A stretch of DNA of 41,258 nt from Propionibacteriaceae bacterium UBA6238 (GTDB lineage: Bacteria > Actinomycetota > Actinomycetes > Propionibacteriales > Propionibacteriaceae): positions 1-41,258 of the forward strand of contig DJWE01000048.1 of NCBI GenBank assembly GCA_002441465.1, given 5' to 3'. Positions within the stretch are counted from its first letter, which is position 1; each line of letters starts with the position of its first letter. Positions 15,929 through 23,780 of this stretch are shown here, piece after piece. Made by a program: the position numbers and the translations under genes. The notes under the pieces are model-generated. The model did no database searches, was not told the origin of the DNA, and saw only the letters and a program-made list of their open reading frames with translations.

Positions 15929-17029
15929 ATGCTCACCACCCGCGTTCGCCCCTGGTTGCACTGGACGCTGAGCCTTCCCACGGTCGCCGTGCTGCTCCTC
16001 GCCCTGACCTGGGGACGCGATCCCGGAGGGGTGATTCTGGCGATCGAGGCCTTCTTCCTGATCGGATCGGTGCTCGCAGCCGTCCACCACGCCGAAGTCG
16101 TGGCGCACCGGGTGGGCGAGCCGTTCGGATCGCTGGTGCTAGCCGTCGCCGTGACCGTGATCGAGGTCGCCTTGATCGTGACCTTGATGTTGACCGGCAA
16201 GGGCGACACCTCGACACTGGCCCGCGACACCGTGTTCTCCGCCGTGATGTTGACCATGAACGGCATCGTCGGCCTGGCCCTGCTGGTCGGTGCCCGGCGC
16301 CACCACCAGGTTGTGTTCAACGCCGAGGGCACCGGATCCGCCCTTGCCACCGTGATCACGCTGGCCGGACTCACGCTCGTGCTGCCGAGGTTCACCACCA
16401 CCGAGCCCGGCCCCGAGTTCAGCCCAGCCCAGCTGGCATTCGCCGCCGTCACCTCTTTGGCCCTCTACGGCCTGTTCGTATTCACCCAGACCGTGCGGCA
16501 CCGGGACTTCTTCTTGCCCACTAGGCCCGACGGCGGCGTCCTCGATGCCGACGATCACGCCGAGCCGCCCAGCAACGCCACCGCGCTGACCAGTCTCGGC
16601 ATGCTACTGGCATCGCTGGTCGCCGTGGTCGGACTGACCAAGCTGGAGTCGCCGGTGATCGAGGCGGGCGTGGAGGCGCTCGGGTTTCCGCCGTCGTTCG
16701 TCGGCGTCGTGATCGCACTGCTGGTTCTGCTGCCGGAATCGATGGCCGCGGTGAAGGCCGCCGGACGCAACCGGGTACAGACCAGCCTCAACCTGGCCTA
16801 CGGCTCAGCCATGGCGTCGATCGGGCTGACCATCCCGACCATCGCCGTGGCCTCGATCTGGATTCCCGGCCCGCTCGCGCTCGGACTGGAGCCGGTGCAT
16901 ATGGTGCTGCTGTTCTTGTCCGCGGTGATCGCGATCCTGACCGTCACCCCGGGAAGGGCCCGGACGCTGCAGGGCTGGGTGCACCTCGTCCTGCTGGCCG
17001 CCTTCCTTTTCCTCTCGATCGCCCCCTGA
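15929..17029 (+). CDS. Ca2+/H+ antiporter (CaCA family, ChaA/Cax type)
   Basis: The 366-aa protein has about eleven hydrophobic segments in two homologous halves. The alpha-repeats with acidic transport residues are visible as GEPFGSLVLAVAVTVIEVAL and, in the second half, VIALLVLLPESMAAVKAAGR. NLAYGSAMASIGLTIPTI is also typical. It would export Ca2+ (or Na+/K+ in ChaA relatives) in exchange for protons across the cytoplasmic membrane. The ATG at 15929 follows CCCGGAGG with 6 nt spacing. Confidence 0.9.
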   Translation: MLTTRVRPWLHWTLSLPTVAVLLLALTWGRDPGGVILAIEAFFLIGSVLAAVHHAEVVAHRVGEPFGSLVLAVAVTVIEVALIVTLMLTGKGDTSTLARDTVFSAVMLTMNGIVGLALLVGARRHHQVVFNAEGTGSALATVITLAGLTLVLPRFTTTEPGPEFSPAQLAFAAVTSLALYGLFVFTQTVRHRDFFLPTRPDGGVLDADDHAEPPSNATALTSLGMLLASLVAVVGLTKLESPVIEAGVEALGFPPSFVGVVIALLVLLPESMAAVKAAGRNRVQTSLNLAYGSAMASIGLTIPTIAVASIWIPGPLALGLEPVHMVLLFLSAVIAILTVTPGRARTLQGWVHLVLLAAFLFLSIAP

Positions 17030-17036
17030 CCCGCGA

Positions 17037-17097
17037 GGTGGACCGAGTTCGGAACCGTCCCCGTGGAAGGCGGGGACGGTTCCGAACTCGGTCCACC
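17037..17097. repeat. Perfect inverted pair of the 26-bp repeat, likely bidirectional terminator
   Basis: The 26-bp element at 17037-17062 (GGTGGACCGAGTTC then GGAACCGTCCCC) is repeated as an exact inverse at 17072-17097 around a 9-nt loop. The long stem lies in the 71-bp gap between the convergent antiporter and mpg genes, where it could end both transcripts. It is the same element as at 13113-13201 and 22487-22620. Confidence 0.88.
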
Positions 17098-17100
17098 CGC

Positions 17101-17684
17101 TCACCAGTCGTGGCGGCCGGGCACCACCCGGGGGCTGCGCCGGTAAGCCGACACCGTCGACTCTCCGTCCACCCAGAACCGCCACGGACGAGCGGCAGCG
17201 ACGCTCACCCCGACCCGCGGCCCCGACACCACCCGGCCGGACGCCTCACCGCAGGTCAGCTCGAGCCCACCGGACCCGAACGCGCGGCCCGAGTCGTCCA
17301 GGGTCCAGCCCAGGGCGCGGCCGAAGTTCCCCGGCCCCTGGCCAGCGCGATGTCCGCAACCCCCGGACGCCGCGCGCGGGCGACGTCGAGGCCCGAAACC
17401 ACGCGTCCGGCGCGAAGCAACACCGCCGAGCCGCCACCGGCTTCGCCGCAGACCACATTCCCGCAGATGTGCAGACCGTGGGACAGGTAGCAATACAGCG
17501 TGCCGGGCGCACCGAACAGGTGTCGAGTGCGCGGACGCGGCCCCGGCCAGGCGTGGGCGGCCGGGTCGCCGGTGCCCGCGTAAGCCTCCACCTCGGTGAG
17601 CTGGACGGTGACGCCCCCGTCGCTGACCAGGGCCCCGAGCAGCAACGGCGCCAGGTCGAGGGCCGCAAGGGTCAGGTCATACAC
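17101..17684 (-). pseudogene. mpg: 3-methyladenine DNA glycosylase (Mpg/AAG) with a -1 frameshift
   Basis: The upstream frame (from ATG 17684) encodes MYDLTLAALDLAPLLLGALV, TEVEAYAGTGDPAAHA, RTRHLFGAPGTLYCYLSHGL and HICGNVVCGEAGG, the active-site half of an AAG-type alkyladenine glycosylase. After IALARG, near 17340, the homology moves to another frame as GPGNFGRALGWTLDDSG and runs to RVVPGRHDW at 17101. One missing C in a GGGGCCGGGG tract explains the shift. The reading through both frames gives a full-length family member. It is either a genuine recent inactivation or a base-calling error in a GC run. Its 3' end abuts the inverted repeat at 17037-17097. Confidence 0.8.
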
Positions 17685-17728
17685 GGCAACAGTCTGCCCT
17701 TGTCGGAGCAGCGCGCTACCCTCGACGC

Positions 17729-18646
17729 GTGATCACGCGCCCCCGCCGCCTGCTCGTCCTGGGCTGGTTGTGCGGGATGCTCCTGACCGGCTGCGGCACC
17801 GCCACTCAGACTCCGACGCCGTCTCCCTCTGCGACCGCCCCCGACTTCACCGCGCCCGACGCTGCGACGGCCATGGTGAAGCGCCTCCTCGCCGAGGCCG
17901 ACAGCCAGCAGGTACTCACCGTCGACATCACCGCCACCACGGTCGAGGTCACGGTCCTCGACAACGACAATCAGCCGGTCGCCTGGGCTTACCGCAACGG
18001 GGAGATCGGCCAGGTGGCCACCGATCAGCAGTACGTCGACCAGGCCACCTTCGAGGTGTCCCGCTTCAATTTCTCCGACGTCGGCGCGCTGTTCCGCGCA
18101 GCAGCCGGCCAGTCCGGGTCTGCAACGAACCAGACCTTGACCATCGTCGACTACTCCGGCGGCAACGTGACCATGTCGGTGTCGACCGTGCCGGAATCGC
18201 GCACCGTGTTCTTCACCTCGAGCGGAGCACTGCTGCCGGTGCTCAACTTCGACACCGAGGGCGGCATCGCCCAAGGCATCACCGACGCCCGTGGCTCACG
18301 GATGACCGTGTATTCGGTCACGGTCGACTCCAGCCAGGGCGTCTGGATCGACTACCCCGGCGAGTCTTCCACCGTGGTGCGGCGCACCCGCACCTCGAAG
18401 GTACCGGTCACGACGAACGTGACCGCCCGCAGCGTGAACCTGCCGCTGTTCGTCGTGAGCCGGGTGAGCGCCACCGCGATCTGGCGGGTGGTGGACCAGG
18501 CCCGAAACGCGGGGGATCTCCCCGAGCAGGGCGGCTGGAGCGTGGTGATCGACGATCGCCGCAACCTGGGCCTGCCCCGGATGTACTTCAGCTTCGGCAC
18601 CAGGGTGGTCACCACCGACCTGGCCGGGAACGAGGTCATCGGGTAG
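17729..18646 (+). CDS. Putative lipoprotein of unknown function
   Basis: The 305-aa product has a lipoprotein signal: basic MITRPRRLL, a hydrophobic core, and lipobox LLTGC with Cys22. A Thr/Pro/Ser-rich linker follows. The mature part is beta-rich and has no motif I recognise. It would be anchored to the outer face of the cytoplasmic membrane. The GTG at 17729 follows TACCCT at 17717-17722 with no ribosome-binding site. Its last 11 bases overlap the convergent methylase gene. It is divergent from mpg. Confidence 0.75.
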   Translation: MITRPRRLLVLGWLCGMLLTGCGTATQTPTPSPSATAPDFTAPDAATAMVKRLLAEADSQQVLTVDITATTVEVTVLDNDNQPVAWAYRNGEIGQVATDQQYVDQATFEVSRFNFSDVGALFRAAAGQSGSATNQTLTIVDYSGGNVTMSVSTVPESRTVFFTSSGALLPVLNFDTEGGIAQGITDARGSRMTVYSVTVDSSQGVWIDYPGESSTVVRRTRTSKVPVTTNVTARSVNLPLFVVSRVSATAIWRVVDQARNAGDLPEQGGWSVVIDDRRNLGLPRMYFSFGTRVVTTDLAGNEVIG

Positions 18647-19676
18647 CCAGCGCCACCTGGACCTCCGCAGGGGCGCTGATCAAGACGTACTCGACGTTCC
18701 GCTCCGGGCCGGGGACGCCGACCCGACGTCCGTCCGGATTGAAGACCCCCAGCCGCTGACCGATGTAGCGCCTGGTGTCGAAGGCCAGCACCTCGACCGG
18801 ATGCCCGCGCACTGCGCACATCTCGACCAATTCCGGCAGCGGCACGAATCCTTCGTTGCTGAACGAGACCACCATCGTCTCGGCGCGCACCTGCGCGATC
18901 ACCGCGGCCAGCGCGTCCGGCATGGTGCGCCGGGAGTTGAACGGGCTGCGCGTCGCCGCCTCCCGGGCGTCCACCCGCTTGCACGCCACGCCGTAGTGCT
19001 CCGGGGCGTCCCAGCGCACCAGGGTCTCCCAGACGTGGTAGTTCGTGAAATAGCGGTGCTGGTTGTACGGCGGATCCAGGTAGGCCAAGTCGACCGGATC
19101 CAGCGTCCCGGCCAGCTCGAGCGCGTCCCCGCGGACCGCCCGCCCGGTACCCGTGGTGAGTTCGGGGGCAGCCAGCCGCAGCGGACGCAGCGCGCGCGGC
19201 GCCCAGTCCTTCAGGTAGGCCATCTGGAGCCCGACGGTCGAGTCGACCCGGTCCGCGGCCTCCAGCAGGGCGGTCAGCAACACCGGACGCAGCGGGTGAT
19301 CGGCGAACAGGTCATCGATGCCTTCGCGAATCGCATCGATCCGCACGCCGTTGTCCGGGTGGAAGTAGCGCGCCCGCTCGCAGAACACCTCGGTGACATA
19401 TCCGCGCCGGTCCGGAAGTGACTCGAGCCTCGCGAGTGCCTCGGCGAGTTCGTCGGAATCGACGTCCGCGGCATCGGTGACGACGTAGGCCTGTGCAAGC
19501 ACCTCCGAGTACGCCGCGGTGTCCACGCAGGTGGCAAAGCCGCCGCGTCGGCAGAACTCCTGCGCGACCCTGGTGGTGCCGGTGAACAGGTCGAGCGCGG
19601 TGACCGCGCCCGCGGCGCTGAACAGCCGGCCCAGCTCACCGACCAGTCGGCGCTTCGAGCCCAGGTACTTGATCAA
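18636..19676 (-). CDS. D12-class N6-adenine DNA methyltransferase (orphan)
   Basis: The 346-aa protein starts IKYLGSKRRLV, the AdoMet-binding N-terminal motif of the D12/Dam-like class. Motif I is LDLFTGTTRVAQEF (about residues 29-42) and catalytic motif IV is DPPYN at 201-205, typical of adenine-N6 methylation. A late VVSFSNEG segment is also conserved. No restriction endonuclease is nearby, so it looks like an orphan methylase. A TTG at 19676 is chosen because the homology begins there and TTGA overlaps the stop of the metallopeptidase gene, implying translational coupling. The target sequence cannot be read from the protein. Confidence 0.85.
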   Translation of the reverse strand: MIKYLGSKRRLVGELGRLFSAAGAVTALDLFTGTTRVAQEFCRRGGFATCVDTAAYSEVLAQAYVVTDAADVDSDELAEALARLESLPDRRGYVTEVFCERARYFHPDNGVRIDAIREGIDDLFADHPLRPVLLTALLEAADRVDSTVGLQMAYLKDWAPRALRPLRLAAPELTTGTGRAVRGDALELAGTLDPVDLAYLDPPYNQHRYFTNYHVWETLVRWDAPEHYGVACKRVDAREAATRSPFNSRRTMPDALAAVIAQVRAETMVVSFSNEGFVPLPELVEMCAVRGHPVEVLAFDTRRYIGQRLGVFNPDGRRVGVPGPERNVEYVLISAPAEVQVALATR

Positions 19677-20542
19677 CCCAGGGCGCCTGCCGCGAAGGTG
19701 TTGCAGGTGCTCGGATCGCCGGAGTTGAAGCCGACAGCCAGCCACTTCTTGCGCATCGCGGCGGACCCGTGCGTCCACGACTCGGGCGAGACCGACCCGG
19801 TGGACTTCAGTTGGATCCGGTCGTCACCCACCGCCAGCGCCGCGTTCACCGCGCGGTCGAGGTCGTCGGAGGTGATCTGCTTGATCGGCGAGTTCGGGTC
19901 CGCGGCAGCATTGGCCAGCCAGGCCCCCGCATAGCAGTCGGCCTGCAGTTCGAGTCGCACCTGGGCCGATGTCGGCCCGGTGCGGTTGCCGGACGCCTGC
20001 GCCTTGGCCAGTGTGCCGGTCAGATCCGAGATGTGGTGACCGTACTCGTGGGCGAGCACGTAGGCCTCCGCCGCGTCCCCGCCCTTGGCGCCCAACTCGG
20101 CGGTCAGCATGTCGTCGAAGAAGCTGTCGTCGAGGTAGACCACCTTGTCGGCGGGGCAATAGAACGGGCCGACCGCAGCAGTAGCCGTGCCGCAGCCGGT
20201 CGCGACCTGACCGCTGAAGATCGTCGTCTGGGTCTGCTGGTATCCGGAGTAGGTCTTCGCCCAATACGCCTGGATCGAGTTGGTGTAGGCAACGAAACGG
20301 CAATCGCGATTCTGGCTGATGTCTGCGCCGGAGGTGCACTGGGCGTACGGGTCGGTCGTGGCGTCCTGGGCCGACGGCGCCACCCCGCCGGTCAGCAGGG
20401 TCGGGTCGACTCCGAGCAGCACAGCCACGAGCACCACGAGGACGCCGGCGCCGCCGCCGAGCGCGATCCTGGTGCCACGGCGTCCACCGCCTCCACCACT
20501 GACCTGGGACGGGTCGAGCTTCGCATTCTCGTTGTACTGCAC
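19673..20542 (-). CDS. Neutral zinc metallopeptidase (YpfJ family)
   Basis: The 289-aa protein has a basic, Gly-rich N-terminus and one transmembrane helix (RIALGGGAGVLVVLVAVLLG). The outward domain carries the zincin motif VLAHEYGHHISDLTG, with the third ligand Glu in RLELQADCYAGAWLA. YCPADKVVYLDDSFFDDML and the C-terminal WTHGSAAMRKKWLAVGFNSG are family signatures. Substrate is unknown. The DNA methylase gene follows with a 4-bp overlap. Confidence 0.9.
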   Translation of the reverse strand: MQYNENAKLDPSQVSGGGGGRRGTRIALGGGAGVLVVLVAVLLGVDPTLLTGGVAPSAQDATTDPYAQCTSGADISQNRDCRFVAYTNSIQAYWAKTYSGYQQTQTTIFSGQVATGCGTATAAVGPFYCPADKVVYLDDSFFDDMLTAELGAKGGDAAEAYVLAHEYGHHISDLTGTLAKAQASGNRTGPTSAQVRLELQADCYAGAWLANAAADPNSPIKQITSDDLDRAVNAALAVGDDRIQLKSTGSVSPESWTHGSAAMRKKWLAVGFNSGDPSTCNTFAAGALG

Positions 20543-20622
20543 GCTCCACCTCCACTGCCGTCGGCAACCGAAGCATAGCCAGCGACCCCCGTTACCAGTC
20601 GGTTACCAGGCGGGGAGGCGGC

Positions 20623-20651
20623 TTGGTTCGCTACCGCGACGGGGTCATGAT
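20623..20651 (+). promoter_or_regulatory. Candidate promoter for leaderless NUDIX mRNA
   Basis: TTGGTT (20623-20628) and CATGAT (20646-20651) are separated by 17 bp. The ATG at 20658 lies 6 nt downstream, where transcription should begin. No Shine-Dalgarno sequence precedes that ATG. Confidence 0.4.
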
Positions 20652-20657
20652 GGATCG

Positions 20658-21368
20658 ATGCGGATCATCGGAGTCGAGGTGGCCGGGGGCGCTGCGGTGT
20701 TCGTCCGGCCGTTGCCGCACGGCGCAGACCCGCATCGGCTCGCCTGGGAACTCGGCTATCGGATCGTCCGGCCACTGTCGGCCACCGGCATCGCGCCGGA
20801 CCTGACCCTTACCGTCCAGGTCGGGCGGCACGGGCGAAGCGCGGAACTGCAGGCTCCCAAGACCCGCTCGATCGATCCCGATCTCGACTTGTCCGCCGAG
20901 CCCGATCCGGTCGTCCGGCAGCGCCTGGCCGCCTACGGCATCGTGCTGTCCTCGCGAGGCCTGCTGGCCACCCAGTTCTCCGACCGCACCGCCGTGCCCG
21001 GCCTGTGGGGACTGCCCGGCGGAGGTATCGACGTCGACGAAGGCCCTAGCCAAGCCCTGATCAGAGAGATCGCCGAGGAGACCGGCCAGGAGCCGGAGAT
21101 CTCGCACCTGCTCGACGTGCAGACCGACCACTGGATTGGGCGATCCCCGACCGGGGTGGTGGAGGACTTCCACGCCGTCCGGATCATCTATGCCGCGAGC
21201 TGCCCGACGCCCACGGATCCGGTGGTGTACGACCGAGGCGGCACGACGGAGGCTGCCGCCTGGCTGCCGCTCGATCGTTGGGCGAGGACGGCTTGGTCGT
21301 CCGGTGCTCGGACGCTCCTGGATCGGCATCTGCGTGAGTTGATCCACTCGGGCCTGATTCCGCGCTGA
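20658..21368 (+). CDS. NUDIX hydrolase with an extra N-terminal domain
   Basis: The 236-aa protein carries a complete Nudix box at residues 122-144 (G-x5-E-x7-REIAEETGQ), the Mg2+ site for cleaving nucleoside diphosphates linked to another moiety. The upstream GLWGLPGGGID and downstream EDFHAVRIIYAA are typical of the fold. Residues 1-85 form an additional beta-rich domain that I do not recognise. Substrate is not deducible. The ATG at 20658 is in phase with the domain start and is likely leaderless. Confidence 0.85.
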   Translation: MRIIGVEVAGGAAVFVRPLPHGADPHRLAWELGYRIVRPLSATGIAPDLTLTVQVGRHGRSAELQAPKTRSIDPDLDLSAEPDPVVRQRLAAYGIVLSSRGLLATQFSDRTAVPGLWGLPGGGIDVDEGPSQALIREIAEETGQEPEISHLLDVQTDHWIGRSPTGVVEDFHAVRIIYAASCPTPTDPVVYDRGGTTEAAAWLPLDRWARTAWSSGARTLLDRHLRELIHSGLIPR

Positions 21369-21457
21369 GTCGACCCCTCGCGAGAAACGCGCCCCGGCGT
21401 CCCACCGTGCGTCGACACGAGCCTGCGGTGGCCCGAGCAGGAGGCGGACGGCATGGC

Positions 21458-21487
21458 GAGGGCCCCGGCGATCCCGCCGGGGCCCTC
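21458..21487. terminator. Strong bidirectional hairpin between NUDIX and Bax inhibitor-1 genes
   Basis: GAGGGCCCCGGCG (21458-21470) pairs perfectly with CGCCGGGGCCCTC (21475-21487) around a 4-nt ATCC loop. It lies between two convergent genes and can serve both. No clear T-tract is present, as is common in high-GC genomes. Confidence 0.75.
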
Positions 21488-21503
21488 AGCTCTGGGGTGA
21501 CGG

Positions 21504-22355
21504 CTAGCGCCGGAAGTACGACAACAGCCGGAGCAGCTCGATGTAGAGCCACACCATGGTGACGGTGAGGCCGAACGCGCCTCGCCACGACTCCGAGGAC
21601 GGTGCACCCATCGCGATGCCCTGCTCGATGAAGTCGAAATCGAGGATCAGGTTGAACACCGCCAAGCCGACGCCGATCGCCGAAGCGAGCAACGCGATCA
21701 CAGTGAGATTGCCGGCCTGGATGAACGCCATCCCGAAGAAGGACAAGACGAAGTTGATCAAGAGCACGCCGGCGTAGGCCATGGTGCCGATGAGCACCAT
21801 CTTGCGGAACTTGTCGGTGACCCGGATCCGGAAGATCTTGTAGACGGCGAGAGTCATGCCCGCGGCCACGAAGGTGCCGACCACTGCCGGCATCACGATG
21901 CCCGGGTACATGTACTCAAAGGCCTTGCTGACCGCACCGAGGAAGACGCCCTCGATCGCAGCGTAGGCCAGCACGAACGCCGGGTTGATCCGACGGCGGA
22001 AGCTGACCAGCATCACCACGCCGAACGCGACCAGACCGGAGACGATCCAGATCGGCATCAGCAAGGCGACCGGAAGGAACATGTAGGTGACCGCAGCCAC
22101 CGCGATCACCGTACCGAGCGTGATCGCCGTCTTGGTGATCACGTCGTCGATCGTCATCCGTCCGGCGACCTGACCCTGCGGTGCGAACTGCTGGGCGTTG
22201 CCGTCGGCGTAGCCATAGGGCTGACCCGGCATCTGGCCGGGCTGGCCGTATGGGGCCTGAGTCGGCTGGCCCGGGTACTGACCGTACTGAGCCTGCTGGG
22301 CGGGTTCCACCTGCCACGCGTCGGGCCTGGACAGGACCGGGTTGCTGCTGCGCAT
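21504..22355 (-). CDS. Bax inhibitor-1/YccA family membrane protein
   Basis: The 283-aa protein has a Gln/Gly/Pro/Tyr-rich cytoplasmic N-terminus (residues about 15-60, with repeats of PGQP and YGQ) followed by seven hydrophobic helices. The C-terminal segment LILDFDFIEQGIAMGAPSSE and WRGAFGLTVTMVWLYIELLR are hallmarks of the family, including the conserved acidic residues tied to Ca2+/pH-gated leak. The ATG at 22355 is preceded by AGGAGGAAGC. The upstream in-frame extension lacks homology. Confidence 0.92.
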   Translation of the reverse strand: MRSSNPVLSRPDAWQVEPAQQAQYGQYPGQPTQAPYGQPGQMPGQPYGYADGNAQQFAPQGQVAGRMTIDDVITKTAITLGTVIAVAAVTYMFLPVALLMPIWIVSGLVAFGVVMLVSFRRRINPAFVLAYAAIEGVFLGAVSKAFEYMYPGIVMPAVVGTFVAAGMTLAVYKIFRIRVTDKFRKMVLIGTMAYAGVLLINFVLSFFGMAFIQAGNLTVIALLASAIGVGLAVFNLILDFDFIEQGIAMGAPSSESWRGAFGLTVTMVWLYIELLRLLSYFRR

Positions 22356-22486
22356 CTGCTGCTTCCTCCTAGGCTGGCGACGGCTCTGCCGTCGTCGGAC
22401 TTCCATGGTAGGTAACACCGCTGTGTGCTGTCTGTGTTCCACCCTGAACCAACCCTGAACCGACAACCCTGAGTCGATGGGTTCGG

Positions 22487-22620
22487 CCGGCGGGTGGACC
22501 GGGTTAGGAACCGTCCCCAGGCACCGTCAGCCGGCGGGTGGACCGAGTTAGGAACCGTCCCCAGGTCACGGCACCGTCAGCCGGCGGGTGGACCGAGTTA
22601 GAAACCGTCCCCAGGTCACC
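22487..22620. repeat. Tandem array of three 26-bp repeats in 40-50-bp units
   Basis: Units begin at 22487, 22531 and 22581. Each contains CCGGCGGGTGGACCG, a short GTTAG variant centre and AACCGTCCCCAGG. Units 1 and 2 are joined to the next by GCACCGTCAG. Units 2 and 3 also carry a GTCAC insertion that unit 1 lacks. All are in the same orientation, unlike the inverted arrangement at 17037-17097. The third unit contains the stop codon of the 106-aa gene. The unit is too short and too regular for CRISPR. Confidence 0.88.
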
Positions 22621-22936
22621 AGCGGCGATGTCGGACCGGCGCAAGCAGGCGGTCGCGTGCGGACGGCTCGAGCAGCTCCGGATGGCGCGAAAGTCGCTCG
22701 CGGACCTCGTCGATGCTGGTTCCCGCCGCATCGGCAAGCTCGGTGAGCCCCGCGCCCTGATTGGCGGCCTCGGCCATGGCGCGCGTGACCCGCATCTCGT
22801 ATGCCTGCGCCTTGGCCTGCAGCGACGCCTTCGTGACCACGGCGAGCGAGATCCGCCCCAGCGGATCGCGGGCCGGATCGGCGTCCTCGGTGCGCAGGGC
22901 GAGGATCAGCTGTGTGTCGTCGACAAGATCGGTCAC
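22616..22936 (-). CDS. Hypothetical helical protein, 106 aa
   Basis: The GTG at 22936 has GGGGG about 5 nt upstream and gives MTDLVDDTQLILALRTEDAD followed by amphipathic helices. The segment LTELADAAGTSIDEVRERLSR resembles a helix-turn-helix, so DNA binding is possible. It is Ala-rich and lacks membrane segments. The stop codon is supplied by the third repeat of the adjacent array. It lies downstream of the ABC permease on the same strand with a 76-bp gap and may be cotranscribed. No family was recognised. Confidence 0.6.
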   Translation of the reverse strand: MTDLVDDTQLILALRTEDADPARDPLGRISLAVVTKASLQAKAQAYEMRVTRAMAEAANQGAGLTELADAAGTSIDEVRERLSRHPELLEPSARDRLLAPVRHRRW

Positions 22937-23012
22937 GGTACCCCCAGAACGTGCTGCGATCAGTCTCCACGCCCTGCCTGTGCGGAGCCTGATCGCAACC
23001 TGTGGGCGATCG

Positions 23013-23780
23013 CTAGGTGGCGATTCGGCGCCGGTACGCACGCATGGCCAGGCCGTAGGCGAGGACCAGGATGCCGACACACCAGGCGAGTGCCACCCAA
23101 AGGTCGACGCCGACCGGCTGCTGGTCGAAGAGGTCGCGGATCGCGTTCACGATGGACGTCACGGGCTGGTTCTCGGCAAACCAGCGCACCGGACCGGGCA
23201 TCGTCTCGGTCGGCACGAACGCGGAGCTGATGAACGGCAGGAAGATCAGCGGATAGGCGAACGCGCTGGCACCGTCGGCGGATTTCGCGGTGATCCCCGG
23301 GATCACGGCGATCCAGGTCAGCGCCAGGGTGAACAGGATCAAGACGCCGGCGATCGCCAGCCAGGCGAGCAGCCCGGCCCCGGACCGGAAACCCATCAGC
23401 AGTGCGACCAGGACGACGACGGCGACGGCGACCAGGTTGGCGACCAGCGACGTGAGCACGTGTGCCCACAACACCGACGACCGCGCGATCGGCATCGAAT
23501 GGAACCGCTCGAAGATGCCGCTCTGCAGGTCCAGGAACAGCCGGAACGCCGTGTAGGAGATGCCAGAGGCGATCGTGATCAGCAAGATCCCGGGCAGCAG
23601 GTAGTTCACGTAGGGACCCGACCCGGCCTGAATCGCTCCCCCGAAGACGTAGACGAAGAGCAGGAGGAAGGCGATCGGCATGATCGTGGTCGTGATGATC
23701 GTGTCCAGGCTGCGGGTGATGTGCCGCAGCGAGCGTCCCAGGAGAACACTGGTGTCGCCGAAGAAGTGCGCGATCGTCAT
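23013..23780 (-). CDS. ABC-2 type transporter permease (DrrB-like)
   Basis: The 255-aa protein has six hydrophobic helices in the ABC-2 arrangement. The FHSMPIARSSVLWAHVLTSL segment and LPFISSAFVPTETMPGPVRWFAENQPVT are typical of daunorubicin/multidrug exporter permeases. It forms the membrane channel for the ATPase encoded just upstream; the ATG at 23780 overlaps that gene's stop by four bases (ATGA). GGGAGG precedes the start. Likely substrate is a hydrophobic drug or antibiotic; this is inferred from family and context. Confidence 0.9.
   Translation of the reverse strand: MTIAHFFGDTSVLLGRSLRHITRSLDTIITTTIMPIAFLLLFVYVFGGAIQAGSGPYVNYLLPGILLITIASGISYTAFRLFLDLQSGIFERFHSMPIARSSVLWAHVLTSLVANLVAVAVVVLVALLMGFRSGAGLLAWLAIAGVLILFTLALTWIAVIPGITAKSADGASAFAYPLIFLPFISSAFVPTETMPGPVRWFAENQPVTSIVNAIRDLFDQQPVGVDLWVALAWCVGILVLAYGLAMRAYRRRIAT

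Noticed and set aside
22487..22620. Possible CRISPR array
   Set aside because: Only three units, and the sequence between the 26-bp cores is itself repeated rather than unique. No cas gene is present, and the same core occurs elsewhere as inverted pairs.
22495..22620. Small ORFs beginning VDRVRNRP or LDRVRNRP read from the repeats
   Set aside because: The peptide is simply the translation of the 26-bp repeat and recurs wherever the repeat does, so it is not a gene.
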